NCBI GenBank assembly: GCA_030077755.1
Contig: JAQJZZ010000011.1
Coordinates: 2,852,001-2,916,000, forward strand
Direction of reading: 5' to 3'
DNA: 64,000 nt
Origin: Filosporella fistucella
Taxonomy: Eukaryota > Ascomycota > Leotiomycetes > Helotiales
Shown here: positions 19,276 to 30,694 of the stretch, piece after piece
Layout: each line of letters begins with the position of its first letter
Position numbering within the stretch: position 1 is the first letter of the stretch
Notes under the pieces: generated by a model
Seen by the model: the letters and a program-made list of their open reading frames with translations, nothing else
Database searches by the model: none
Told to the model about the DNA's origin: nothing
Made by a program: the position numbers and the translations under genes

Positions 19276-21147
19276 ATGGGTTTTGCGAGTGCTACAAGCC
19301 CCGTCGTGGGGATGGATACTGCAGCATCTAGGCGGCTGGCATTGACCGGCAAGACTGGCATATCTGCTTTGATGCAAAATCGAAAAGTTTTCCTCATTGC
19401 TCTCTTTGCGTCGTAAGGCTCATTTGTATCTTTGTCTGTTTTCTCACTGACACAGTATTAGTTTCGGTGGACTGGAATATGGATACCAGTCAGGAGTGCT
19501 GTCCCAATCCCTTGTGATGACTTCTTTCGGAGCAAAGTTCCCAGACGTAGTGAATTCATCCAGCAGGCTTGGCTGGCTGACGTCTATATTACAACTGGGT
19601 GGCTGGATAGGTGCTCTGTCTGCTGGTGTGTTTGCAGAGGTCTTCACACGAAAACACACAATCTTCGCTGGAGCTATATGTGCTGTCATTGGTTCCTACC
19701 TGAATGCGGGGGCTCAATATACAGACTATCTGTTCGCAGGAAGATTCATAACAGGCCTCGGGGTGGGGACACTGAGCGCTGTGGGGTATGCTTTTCCCCT
19801 GCCTTATATAAATCCATCGCTAACTTCACCTAGCCCGCTTTACAACGCTGAATTGGCTCCACCGGAGATGCGGGGCCTCCTTATTGCACTGCAACAGCTT
19901 ACAACAACAATTGGAATTATGCTAGCATACTGGATCGGCTATGGCACCAACTATATCGGAGGCATTGGCGTAGAACAGTCCAATTGGTCATGGCGCACTC
20001 CTCTTATCATTCAGGGTATTTTCCCCGTTATTCTTGCCCTTGGGGTAATCTTTATCCTGCCATACAGTCCAAGGATGCTTGTTGGAAAGGGTCGCGAAGA
20101 AGAAGCCGTAAAGGTGCTGTGCTATTTACGCGACCTGCCAGCCGACCACGAGCTGTTACAGATTGAATTTCTGGAAATAAAATCGGAAGTCATGTTCGAA
20201 AAGCGTGTTTTCGATGAAAAATTTCCAGAACTTAGCACGGCGGCAGGAGGGAGTATCTGGAGGAGAGAGATTGCCCAGTATGCAAATATCGTCCGGACAA
20301 AGGATAACTTCAAACGCGTTGCCATCGCTGGCGTTATTATGTTCTTCCAGCAGTGGAGCGGAATCGACGCAATCATCTATTATGCCGCGCCTATATTCCA
20401 GTCTTTGGGACTTACAGGCGGCACTATCTCACTCTTGGCCACCGGGGTTGTAGGAATTGTCAACGTTGCTGCGACAATTCCCGCGCTCATGATTATCGAC
20501 AAAGTTGGCCGCAAGCCATTACTCCTCGTAGGCTCCGCCGGAATGTTTTGCACAATGATTACAATTGCAGCCATTGTGGCGACCTGCGGTAAGGATTGGG
20601 CGTCTCACAGTGCTGCTGGTTGGGCGGCAGCGGTTATGATCTGGCTATACATTGCTAACTTTGCTTACTCTTGGGGACCCGTCGCCTGGGTGTTGATTTC
20701 TGGTAGGTGTTCTCAAGTAGAGCATTAAGGCATGTTGGAAAGGAAAGCTGACACCAATTGACAGAAATCTTTCCACTATCTATCCGTGCAAAGGGTACCT
20801 CAATCGGTGCCAGCAGCAACTGGATGAACAACTTTATCACGGCCCTCCTTGTGCCACTAATGATTGAAAAAATGGGATGGGGTCTGTATCTCTTCTTCGG
20901 CGTCTGGCTGGCTCTAGGAGCTGGTTTCGTTTGGTTCTTTGTACCCGAAACAAAAAACAAGACATTAGAGGAGATGGATATTGTATTCGGAAGCGTAACA
21001 GCGCAGAAAGATCTGGATTTGTTGGCTGCTGTCAGGGATGAAGTTGGTCTCACCAATTTGCTTTTAGGGACGTCAAGAGGCACGTTTAATACACACGAGA
21101 TGCCAGAGGACAAAGTAGACCCTTCCAAAATGGTAGAAACAGTATGA
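19276..21147 (+). CDS. MFS sugar transporter, 570 aa
   Basis: Four exons: 19276-19412, 19462-19785, 19834-20702 and 20765-21147 (1713 nt, 570 aa). Sugar-porter motifs are present: FGGLEYGYQSGVLSQS (TM1), GVFAEVFTRKHTI, AELAPPEMRGLLIALQQL (TM5), YSPRMLVGKGREEEA, FFQQWSGIDAIIYYAAPIF (the QQxSGIDAIIYY signature of TM7), DKVGRKPLLL, and PETKNKTLEEMD. The last motifs and the C-terminal tail are typical of quinate/hexose-type permeases. The third intron's acceptor gives ISEIFPLSIRAKGTS, a conserved TM10-11 loop. A plasma-membrane proton-coupled importer is expected; substrate unknown. The first intron of the second half (19786-19833) is itself open, so a naive ORF call would include it. Confidence 0.88.
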
Positions 21148-21814
21148 TTTAACGCGGCAGCTATGTGATTGAATAGAACTGGGCAGGGCAGTCGGGAATG
21201 GCAGCGAAAGGAGACGATCATGATGAGCTCATGCCCTCTCTAAATGAGAAAAAATAACACATCTCATGATTTTCTTTCACTGAAACTTCTCCCAATATTG
21301 AAGACTGTAAAATTGCTTTAGTAAGTGGTTAATGCCTGAGATTAGAGCTGCAGAACACCATTAATGACGTGTGAGAAAAGAGTATAATGTCTCAGCAGTC
21401 CTTGTGCAAGTACCTTAGCATAACTCAATCACAATCATCGGAGGATCATGCGTACCAAACGAAACTGTGTTCAATATCGGGGACTACCGGTGAAAACTCC
21501 GGACTCCATAGTTGTTTTCGCTACTGATTGACCCCTTGCCCGTGGTTTGCCTAGAGAGGAAAAATGAAAGTATATCGCTCCAACCGACGTTCCCCGGCTA
21601 ACGTTGTGCATGACGATTAGCCGACCCCTATTTTGTACAACCCGCCATCACTAGTACTAGGATTCTACAGATCAATGACACCGTCAGAGCTATAATTTCC
21701 GGCCATGGACTTCAGCTTTCTTGTTCAACCCACCTGTATGTCTTTCTGTCTGTAATTTACCAACTTTAGGTGACTCGAAAGCATTTCGCTGCCTCACTAC
21801 TTGTCGACCAAATA
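21148..21814. other. intergenic, promoter of second Gfo/Idh gene
   Basis: 667 bp without an ORF of note. It holds the second exact 13-bp CGG motif (21584-21596) and a related element CGGGGACTACCGG at 21478-21490. Confidence 0.6.
21584..21596 (+). promoter_or_regulatory. 13-bp motif CCGACGTTCCCCG (copy 2)
   Basis: Exact match to 12043-12055, placed 219 bp before the ATG of the second Gfo/Idh/MocA gene. The related CGG-N7-CGG element lies about 95 bp upstream. Confidence 0.5.
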
Positions 21815-23015
21815 ATGACCCAGACAGATTTACCAGCCTTGAGATGGGGCATCATTGGTATGCTTTCCCTATTTCCATTCCAGGAATTCCATATCCTGAA
21901 ACTCTGAGGGCTAAATGCGTATTTACACAGCCACCGGCATGATCGCCTCCTGGTTTGTCGATGACCTCCTCCTTCCGCGCTCAGATGCGCTTGCCAAACA
22001 TGAGATTGTTGCCATCGGCTCGTCCAACAAAGAAAAAGCTCGTGCCTTTGCGAATAAGCATCTCCCCAGCTCAGCGCACTCGGTGAAGTGCTGCGGATCT
22101 TACTCGGAAGTCTACGCCTGTGCTGATGTGGACATTGTCTATGTCGCGACACCCCACTCTCTCCACAAGCGCAATTGCCTCGACGCCATCGCGGCTGGCA
22201 AACATGTATTGGTGGAAAAGCCTTTGGCTATGAACGCACGTGAAGGTACTGTTATCGTGGCAGCTGCCCGCGCAAAGGGCGTCTTTGTTATGGAGGGCGT
22301 GTGGTGTCGATTTTTCCCCCTCGCTAGGGCCTTGAAGACAATGCTACACGAAGAAAAGGTCATCGGGACAGTGCAGCGCGTGTTCTGCGATTTCGGACTT
22401 GATATGCCTCTTGCAGAACTACCAAAATCATCGAGGCTAAAGGATCCGGCTCTCGGCGCTGGATCACTGCTTGATATTGGAATCTATTCAGTCACTTGGG
22501 GCTTGCTTGCGTTGGAAGAGCAGAATGGAACAGGTTCTGGAGAAGTGAAGATCAACAGTTTTCAGACTCTCAGCGATGGAGTTGATGTCAGCTCGTCATT
22601 ACTCCTATTTTACCCCTCGTCAGGCAGACATGGGATTCTGACTTGTACAACATTACATAAAACCCCAAGAGATTTTTGTAGGATTGAGGGAGATAACGGT
22701 GCAATCATACTGAGTGGACCAGCTGCGTCGATGCCCGACTCGATAAAAATTGCCCGCAAGACCCCGGGAGTAAAGGATATGGGAGATAAGAGGGTGGAAA
22801 CCGATGAAAATATGGCCACGCCGGAGATTATTACCTTTATTGAGAACTGTGGAGGAAAGGGCTTCTATTATGAAGCTGATGCAGTGGCTCTGGATATTGC
22901 AAATGGAAGAACAGAGAGCCAGCTCATGCCTTTAGATGAGAGTGTGAGAATTCTAGGAATCTTTGATAATGTTAGGAAGCAATCTGGCGCCAAGTTCCCT
23001 CAGGATGATGAGTAG
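21815..23015 (+). CDS. Gfo/Idh/MocA oxidoreductase, dihydrodiol/xylose dehydrogenase-like, 375 aa
   Basis: Two exons: 21815-21857 and 21931-23015 (1128 nt, 375 aa). The intron splits the nucleotide-binding turn: LRWGIIA|TGMIASWF, a GxxxTGxIA form typical of the NADP-dependent D-xylose dehydrogenase / dimeric dihydrodiol dehydrogenase branch. Further hallmarks are IVAIGSSNKEKA, VDIVYVATPHSLH, the catalytic EKP in VLVEKPLAMN, VMEGVWCRFFP, and GAGSLLDIGIYSV. In this branch the reaction is NADP-linked oxidation of the C1 hydroxyl of aldoses or of trans-dihydrodiols. Which one applies here is not decidable from sequence. Soluble and probably cytosolic. It lies downstream of the second transporter and has its own CGG-motif promoter, fitting a common catabolic role with the first Gfo/Idh gene. 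Confidence 0.87.
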
Positions 23016-23099
23016 GAACCGAAACATAGAGAGGAAAGGTTACCAAGGTGAGTCCATATCCACCTTTGTGTCTACAAACTTGCTAACTCGTGCCTCAGG

Positions 23100-23530
23100 C
23101 CGCTGTGAAAGCCGGAGCGAACAAATAAATCAGCATCCTTATTGAGTCGAGTTAGATCGTTGGTGCAAATTGTTCCTCGTAGTTGACCCTGTGTTTCTAT
23201 GTGAAGCCTCTCGCGACTAGAGGTGCTTTGTAACGTAGTATTTTCCCGTCTTTGTCTGTCTTGTGATCGAATACAAATTTAACATCGACTACTTCTTTTC
23301 CTTATAGATCAGCTACACTAATTTCCCCCAAGAGTGTCTGTCGTCGAATAAGATTCTGTACTTCCTCGTTTATTGCCTTCCTCCATTTATTCTTCTCATT
23401 ACCTCTCATTACCCCTCGCAAAGTGAACTTCTTCGGGTCGAAGTCGTAGATATCTGCGTTAGGCTGGAGAAATACCCTTGCTACCATGGGTCTTTCCTTC
23501 CTATTGCTTCCCCCTCGTTTCTTCAGCCGT
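23100..23530 (-). mobile_element. decayed Ty1/copia retrotransposon fragment (reverse transcriptase N-terminus)
   Basis: The minus strand reads a copia-type polyprotein segment: EKNKWRKAINEEVQNLIRRQTL, then FVFDHKTDKDGKILRYKAPLVARGFT, then a stop, then NYEEQFAPTI, then a stop, then LDSIRML. In functional copia elements the positions of these stops are usually Gln and Arg or Gln, so TAG/TAA here fit C-to-T changes. Upstream sequence to about 23960 is also compatible with linker parts of the element but is too eroded to prove. No LTRs or target-site duplication were found. The element is a dead scrap. Confidence 0.7.
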
Positions 23531-23858
23531 TCTCCCCTATGTTTTTCTGCCTGCTACTTTTTGGGCCTTCCTTAATGCTTCCATCTCGCGTCGGATCTGA
23601 AATTTCATTTTCCGTTGATTCGAATTGGTATTGCGGCTATTGGCTGTATCCTTCCTTGTGGGATCCACTGATTTGCTGACGGATGAATGTCAATATACTT
23701 TATTTGGCCGAATTGCTTCAGTTTCCCAGAAATGGCCGTTTATTCGCATCACATCTCCCCCCTGTAGAAAATATTTGGGGTTATATGGGATCGCACTCGG
23801 TGCTTTCACATTATTTGGCTAGCCTCTAACCTGTTCTCTCTTCTTAGTTTGGTCCTCA

Positions 23859-24802
<944 letters not shown>

Positions 24803-26176
24803 ATGTCCATCTTTCAAACTGCACCAGAACCGAAAAGTTTACTCGCCCGTCACAGAGTACTCTCTCCCACCGCTGGAATTAGAGTCTCGCCAATATGTCT
24901 AGGTGGTATGAGCTTGACTAACGTACAGTATGCTGCCCGCGCGAAAACCACGCTCCGTCCAAGGCTGAACAGTTTATAGGGAGAGCTTCTTCGGCAAAGC
25001 GGATGACTCACACGAAGTTCTAGATACATTCTTCGATATGGGAGGTAATTTTATCGATACATCAAATATCTACCAGGAAGAGGCGTCCGAGAAAGCCATT
25101 GGTGAATGGATGGAGAAGCGCAAGAACCGGGATCAGGTTGTGCTTGCTACAAAATATACTGCGGGATATCGCGCTTATCAGCGAGAAACGGAGCCGATAC
25201 AGACCAATTTCACAGGCAATTCGCGCAAGAGTATGCATGTTTCGGTCAATGCAAGCTTGGAAAAGCTGAAGACTGATTACATCGATATCCTTTACGTGCA
25301 CTGGTAAGTTAACTCAACAGCCGGGGAGTAGAGTCAAAAACTCATGAACAATAATAGGTGGGACTCGGTCACATCTGTGGAAGAGGTAATGAGAGGACTT
25401 CACACTCTCGTGATGGCTGAAAAGGTTCTCTATCTTGGGGTCTCAGACACACCTGCGTGGGTGGTTATGAAAGCCAACGACTTTGCACGTCAACATGGTC
25501 TTACCCCGTTCTCCTTGTATCAAGGCAAATGGTCAGCTTCGTTCCGTGATCTAGAGGCGGAGATTATCCCCATGTGTCGCGATCAGGGTATGGCTATCGC
25601 TCCTTGGGAGTGTCTTTCTGGTGGAAAACTGCTATCGAAGGAACAGCGGAAGGCTAAGGAAGGAGGTCGAAAATCGGGTCCTCCTAGCGAAGCACAGATC
25701 AAAATCTCCGAGAAATTGGAGGAGATTGCGACAAGGAAGTCGACGACTGTTCAGGCTGTGGTAAGCACAAAACTGAGCTGCTTTTGTTGCCCTCTGTTGC
25801 CCACACTCTTACAAATGTCTAGGCTCTTGCATATTTATTCCACAAAACTCCTTACGTGTTCCCAATCGTCGGTGCTCGTAAAGTCGAGCACGTGAAAGCT
25901 TTTAACGACTCACTTTCTATTGCACTAACACAGGAGGATTTGAACTCCGTCGACAGCGCCGTGCCATTCAACCTACTCTTCCCAATGACTTTTCTCTACG
26001 AGTTTGGAGCTGATAGGAAATACAATCTTTCGTTGACTGCAGCTGATAATTTCATGTATCGTATGGCTGCGCAGATGGATCACCCAGAACATCAACAGGT
26101 AAGTCCCGTAAGTGTTTTGTTTTCCGGGAACAAAATTGCTGAAATCTGATAGCCAATTAAACCGAAACAGAAGTAG
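24803..26176 (+). CDS. aldo/keto reductase (aryl-alcohol dehydrogenase / norsolorinic acid reductase-like), 378 aa
   Basis: Five exons: 24803-24905, 24973-25303, 25358-25760, 25823-26098 and 26153-26176 (1137 nt, 378 aa). The first intron boundary is the least certain, chosen because it keeps frame (GTATGA donor, ACAG acceptor). Family motifs: [10 protein letters not shown] near the N-terminus, [12 protein letters not shown] with the conserved Asp, VLATKY (catalytic Lys), [11 protein letters not shown] (active-site His), [19 protein letters not shown], and the NADP-binding [12 protein letters not shown]. It lacks a signal peptide. It reduces aromatic or polyketide aldehydes and ketones with NADPH in known relatives. 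The C-terminus ends in a Lys-rich PIKPKQK, typical of this branch. It is followed by an EthD gene and an SDR, suggesting secondary or aromatic metabolism. Confidence 0.82.
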
Positions 26177-26618
26177 CTTTGTTCCAAGCTACTGCTTAGG
26201 CATTGGATCTTCATCTAACGCTGCCAGGGTCGATAAGAAGCTCGTTAATGGCTGGAAGACTAACAAGGGATGGTTTGCTTCGAAAGCGGTAGAGAAGCTA
26301 TACTGAGATTTGGTTTTTTTGGCTATGCTCGAGGACCCGAATCTATATGTATCTAGCAAGACGGGTTAAAGAGGAAGGCACTACTATCTCAATTGACATA
26401 TATAGATTCCTCAATTATAATTTTTCCCGTTCACCTGCGAAGAATGCACTTCTTATGGTCATCAAGACTTGTAATGCGTTTTAATTCAATCGAGTATATA
26501 TAGTTCTCCAGCATTAACAACTCTAAATCCATATGAATTGAATATAGATGCAGCATCCACCCCACTTTATGGCTCAATCATCGTTCCCATACAATACAAC
26601 GCGAGTCCAGCCTTGTCA
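26177..26618. other. convergent intergenic region
   Basis: No gene supported. A short open segment (26229-26306) ending in VEKLY continues past the reductase stop in another frame; I could not join it to the reductase. Confidence 0.45.
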
Positions 26619-26990
26619 CTACGAATTTCCAACCTGAGTGCCAAACAGGATGACGGGACCTTCGCTGCTAAAATTCGGCACATCAGCCATGAGCTCCTCG
26701 GCAGAGACACTGCTGAGCGCCTTCCGGAAAGAATTGATATCATCCCAGAACAAAATAGCTTGTCTTCAGAATTTGCGGACTGTTAGTGAATTTCTCAATT
26801 AACCTAGAATGCGGGTTGCAAATTCTGCCTACATAGAATATCCTCCAGATGGATCCATCTCTGTAATGATATAACGAGATAAGCCGACACCCGACCACTT
26901 GCTCAAAACCGTAGGCATATGCTTATTCACGTAATAATCTAGGTCGAACTTGGTGCTGTTGGGGTAGAAGATAGTCGCGATTCCGGGCAT
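26619..26990 (-). CDS. EthD-domain protein, 100 aa
   Basis: Two exons: 26990-26833 and 26763-26619 (303 nt). The protein begins MPGIATIFYPNSTKFDLDYYVNKHMP, the EthD/dimeric alpha-beta barrel start. It continues over the intron with QAILFWDDINSFRKAL and ELMADVPNFSSEGPVILFG, the typical second half. Length of about 100 aa is normal for the family. Relatives bind or convert small hydrophobic or quinone-like compounds and often sit in polyketide or aromatic-degradation loci. There is no signal peptide. A TATATATA box lies 67-74 bp upstream of the start (27057-27064). Confidence 0.85.
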
Positions 26991-27056
26991 TGTGATGGTG
27001 CTAAGCTTGCGTTTGTTTATCAGAGTTCTTTTGTGGCTGCGAGACCCTCCCCCGAG

Positions 27057-27064
27057 TATATATA
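27057..27064 (-). promoter_or_regulatory. TATA box (TATATATA) of EthD gene
   Basis: Lies 67-74 bp upstream of the ATG at 26990 on the minus strand. Confidence 0.5.
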
Positions 27065-27530
27065 CACATAGGCACCCTGCATCACAAATGCCGAAGCAAA
27101 ATCTGAGCTCGTAGACCACCTTGAAATATTCTACGGGCTCTGGCTACTTTGATTTATAATTGCCATGCACTTTCAGTCCAACCTGTAATCCGAGATTTGG
27201 CAAAACAAGCACCAGAGAATCTTGGACCGAATATTTTCGGTTCGCAGGACCGTCACTTTTAGGTTTCGGGCGAGACAAGTGAGTCGACAATAGTGCCAAG
27301 AACTCTGGTTCCAAAATCCTGTTGGTGCCTGTGTTAATGTCGTATATGGGTAGCAGAAGAAAGCCTGGGCTGAAAGCTAAAGAGATTAAAGTCTATATTT
27401 GTGTTTGTTATTTGGCAAGCTCCTTGGCCTTACGCTTACGTCACGGCTTCATGCTCCTTTACCTATGAAGAAGCCCTTGGGAGATGACAAATAATCCGCC
27501 AGATGATCTTGGCTACACTTTGTAGGCCCA

Positions 27531-27538
27531 TATATAAA
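27531..27538 (+). promoter_or_regulatory. TATA box (TATATAAA) of NTF2-like gene
   Basis: Lies 67-74 bp before the ATG at 27605, the same spacing as the box serving the divergent EthD gene. Confidence 0.5.
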
Positions 27539-27604
27539 TGAACTTTTATCTCCATTCATTACACTAAGCAGTTCAAACATTGGGATCACTTTTAAAAGTC
27601 AAGA

Positions 27605-28345
27605 ATGAAGTCTATTGTAGCCGCCTTATTTGTTGCAGGAGTATTCCTGCCTCTAGTCCATGCAGTAAATATGACCTTCTACAACCCGCAATATGGGGTG
27701 GACTATGAGTTCGGTCCATTCTACAAAGAGTAAACCCCATTCACTAAAAAAAAGTTCACTCTGCATAGGCACATCTCACTAACCCTGCACCCAGATTGTT
27801 AGCGACAAATGAGAATCCCACTTCGACTTCAGACTTCACGGATTTCTTTGCGCCAAATGGGACTTTGGCTGTTTTGGGAAGTGTATCTCAAGGGTCGCAG
27901 GAGATCTTAACATCCAGACAAACAATGTTACCAGTCAATGGCTCGGTTCGATGGAACGTATGTTTACCTACCCCCGGTGACCGTAACAAAAAGATCCGAG
28001 AAAAGGTCAACTGAAAACTTATCTTGTGATACGTGTAGCATTTCCCCAACATCACGTTTGTCGCCTGGGAGACAAATGCCACCAAAACTTTCCAACTTTC
28101 TGGGATTATGCACGCAACAACTGGAGGCAACTGCTCTACAATATAGTACGTAGATATGGCGTCAGGCGTTATTGCCTCCCTGCACAGGTCTGCTTTTATG
28201 CTAATATCGACCTAGTTTTTCCACTCGCTTTACCGTAACGAAGAATACAACTACTGGTATTGCAAACTTGCTGCCTCATTCAGGGAGCCTTTTCAACTAT
28301 GATGGATTCATCATTGATAACTCCGAGGACCCATGCATTATATAG
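27605..28345 (+). CDS. secreted NTF2/SnoaL-like protein, 174 aa
   Basis: Four exons: 27605-27729, 27795-27957, 28039-28145 and 28216-28345 (525 nt, 174 aa). A clear signal peptide (MKSIVAALFVAGVFLPLVHA) precedes a mature domain of about 150 aa with an NTF2-like pattern: FYKELLATNE, FTDFFAPNGTLAVLG, SQEILTSRQTMLP, then RWNHFPNITFVAWET, GIMHATTGGNC and FSTRFTVTKN. Potential N-glycosylation sites (NMT, NGT, NAT, NCS) fit secretion. NTF2-like folds act as cyclases, isomerases or ligand carriers. A secreted one beside EthD, SDR and aldo/keto reductase genes is unusual, because tailoring cyclases are usually cytosolic. Fold assignment is from pattern only. Confidence 0.7.
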
Positions 28346-29019
28346 TACGAAGCTTGAGACGGGAGATCATTTCATGATCCAGGTGCAAAATGTTATGTAT
28401 TTCAATCTCTTAGGGCCCTAGAGTTATTAGGCTTTTGTATCACTTGATTTATCTACTCGCAATATTATACACGGCAATTCCCTTCATTGTTATCTTTGAT
28501 TCTGCACGTACAAAATATCCTTCAAAACTTCCCTTTCCTGGAAAGGGATCCCGTAATGACAGGGTCTGTAGAATCTGGAAGACCACCGAGAACTTTTCAA
28601 GCGCCTTTTCCTAGAGCTCTAATTTAGAAACTCGTATGGTATTGTCCAAGGTCTTTTAGTCCATTTACACGCAGAGTTGCGAGCATGTTGATGATTAATC
28701 TCTAATGATGAAGTAAGGTTTACATATGAGGAAAGAGTCAAGTCTAGCCGCAAAGTAGCTAGTACCGCGTGTTTATTGAATAATAACGGTTTGTTTTCAC
28801 CTTAAATCCAAATATCGTTGATAGTGTAAGTAGCCCAAATAATCTTCCAAGACAAAGTTTCTCGAAAATACTACGACATCATAGCGCAACACAGTGTTGA
28901 ACCTTGATCACACGAGCGCAGATTTGAATTAGGCTACATAACGCCTTTGTACATCTCAAGGCCGCACAAAGGACAGTTCCATTTCTTGTGAGGCTTTTGC
29001 GCTGGTTCATAGTGCCGAA
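28346..29019. other. convergent intergenic region
   Basis: 674 bp, AT-rich, no ORF supported between the NTF2-like gene and the SDR. Confidence 0.5.
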
Positions 29020-29976
29020 CTATTCATCATAATTGGTATTGGATGACACAGTCTCCCACTCGTCCAGCAGTTTCAAAACATCCTTACATTTGTTTCGGAT
29101 CTGTTCTACCGCATCCGAGCCGAGAGCCAAACTGACTGGAAATTCCTTCCCAGCTGCATCATTCTCAGCCTTCACAGTATCAATGATACGCTGTACACCT
29201 TTCGCTGGGTCCCCGGGTTGCTGTTGGTGAGCTCCCTTGAACGTGGAGAATAGTGACTCGGTGACAGGCCTGTAGTCGTCAAACTTGGTATCGATGTATA
29301 TTGTGTTGTTGGCATTGAGGAGTTCTGTTCGGAAGAAACCAGGTTCCACAAGTAGACTTCGGATTCCCAATGATTTTGTTTCTAGATTAAGAGTTTCTAC
29401 GGCGCCTTCAGAAACATTAGCTTCCTGTAGATTGTGCAGGATCGTGAAACGCACCTCGCAATGCCGACTTGGAACCACAGTATGCACTTAACGTAGGAAT
29501 TCCTCCCCATGCTGCAGTGGATCCAATAAACACAAAGGTTCCAGCCTTCCGAGCTCGAAAGTGTGGTAGGAAGGCGCGTGCTACACCAAGTGGTCCGAAT
29601 ACATGTGTTTGATATTGCTTGACCCAATCCTCACGACTATGAGATATGTTAGCTTCCTCTTGTGTCAACAAGAAGAGATAGAATGAACGTACTTGTCGTC
29701 TTCTATTATACCGAAATGAGAGTAACCAGCATTGTTCACGACAACATCTACATGTCCATGAATGGCTACTGCATCTGCGGCCACCTTATCGAAAGCTGCT
29801 TGCTCTGAAAACAGATCTAGCTTCAGAATCGAAGCGCCTGCCTCCTTGAAATGCGAAATCTTAGAAGTATTCCGGGCAGTCGCGATCACTTTATCTCCCT
29901 TTGCGAGTAGCTTTTTGACAAACTCGGCACCGAAACCCGAGGTCGTTCCTGTAATCAACCAGACTTGGGGTGCCAT
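29020..29976 (-). CDS. short-chain dehydrogenase/reductase, 283 aa
   Basis: Three exons on the minus strand: 29976-29693, 29636-29455 and 29405-29020 (852 nt, 283 aa). Classical SDR signatures: LITGTTSGFGAEF (TGxxxGxG, residues 9-16), DLF for the adenine ring, VVVNNAGY (78-85), and the active site with Ser in FIGSTAAWGG and YCGSK (Tyr147, Lys151). It then has RGAVETLNLETKSLGIRSLLVEPGFFRTE, with intron 2 placed so that GAVETL follows SALR. Family members are NAD(P)-dependent alcohol/ketone oxidoreductases; the FGAEFVKKLLAKGDKVIATAR pattern is common in fungal SDRs of unknown substrate. Soluble. It is convergent with the NTF2-like gene. Confidence 0.88.
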
Positions 29977-30694
29977 TCTCAGTTCTCGTTTTGATGGGAG
30001 ATTATAGAAGGTGTTTGTGTGACGTAGATCGTAGATTGTGTCGAGTCGCTGTGAATGCTTCTCTTTGAGCGCAGATCATGCAGCGAGACGGTCGACCATT
30101 ATAAATACTCGCCACGGAAAGATGGACATTCACATAAGAAAAGCAATAATGCCGTGCTAAGAGTGTTACTTGGTGTTCAGGATAAATAATTGTACCCTGA
30201 GGGTTCTAAAGTCAGCCACAGCCAGGGAAACAGACCAATCTCGAAGCAAGTTTCTGCATTTGTGGGGTCGAAGTTGCTGGAAGTAACAACAAGAGTACAA
30301 TTATTTATCCCTACCACGAGCATGTCTGGGAGGTTTTTCCAGGGAACTTTGCGTCGTTCGTTTGCGGTAGTGTGTAATGATAATGCCAAGAGACACAAGT
30401 CCTAATCTTGCTGTGGGGCGACCGAAAACCTTCGGCCGAGTCGGCTCGCTTCGAAGAATTAGTGGAGGGGGATTCTGATGGCCGAACATCACGTTACAGA
30501 AACCTGGTCTCAGCGCGAATCATCGTGCAAGTGGCCGCTACCCAAGAGTATATCCCAGCAACCAGGAGCACTAACTTAATCAAGTTACTATAAACCGATT
30601 AGCTAAGCTAAAGGAGCCCTTGAGTGAAGAATTCCTAGATCGTGGGACACTTCGTGCGTGTTCAAGTAAGCATACGAGCGACAAGAGGCTAAAG
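29977..30694. other. intergenic, divergent promoter region
   Basis: 718 bp between the SDR (minus) and a Zn2Cys6 regulator (plus). A CCGAAAACCTTCGGCCGAGTCGG patch lies near 30421-30443 and contains CGG/CCG triplets. No gene is supported. Confidence 0.5.

Larger units (their letters stand above)
26991..27604. other. divergent promoter region (EthD / NTF2-like gene)
   Basis: 614 bp between divergent starts. It carries two TATA boxes, 27057-27064 for the EthD gene and 27531-27538 for the secreted NTF2-like gene. No gene is seen. Confidence 0.6.
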
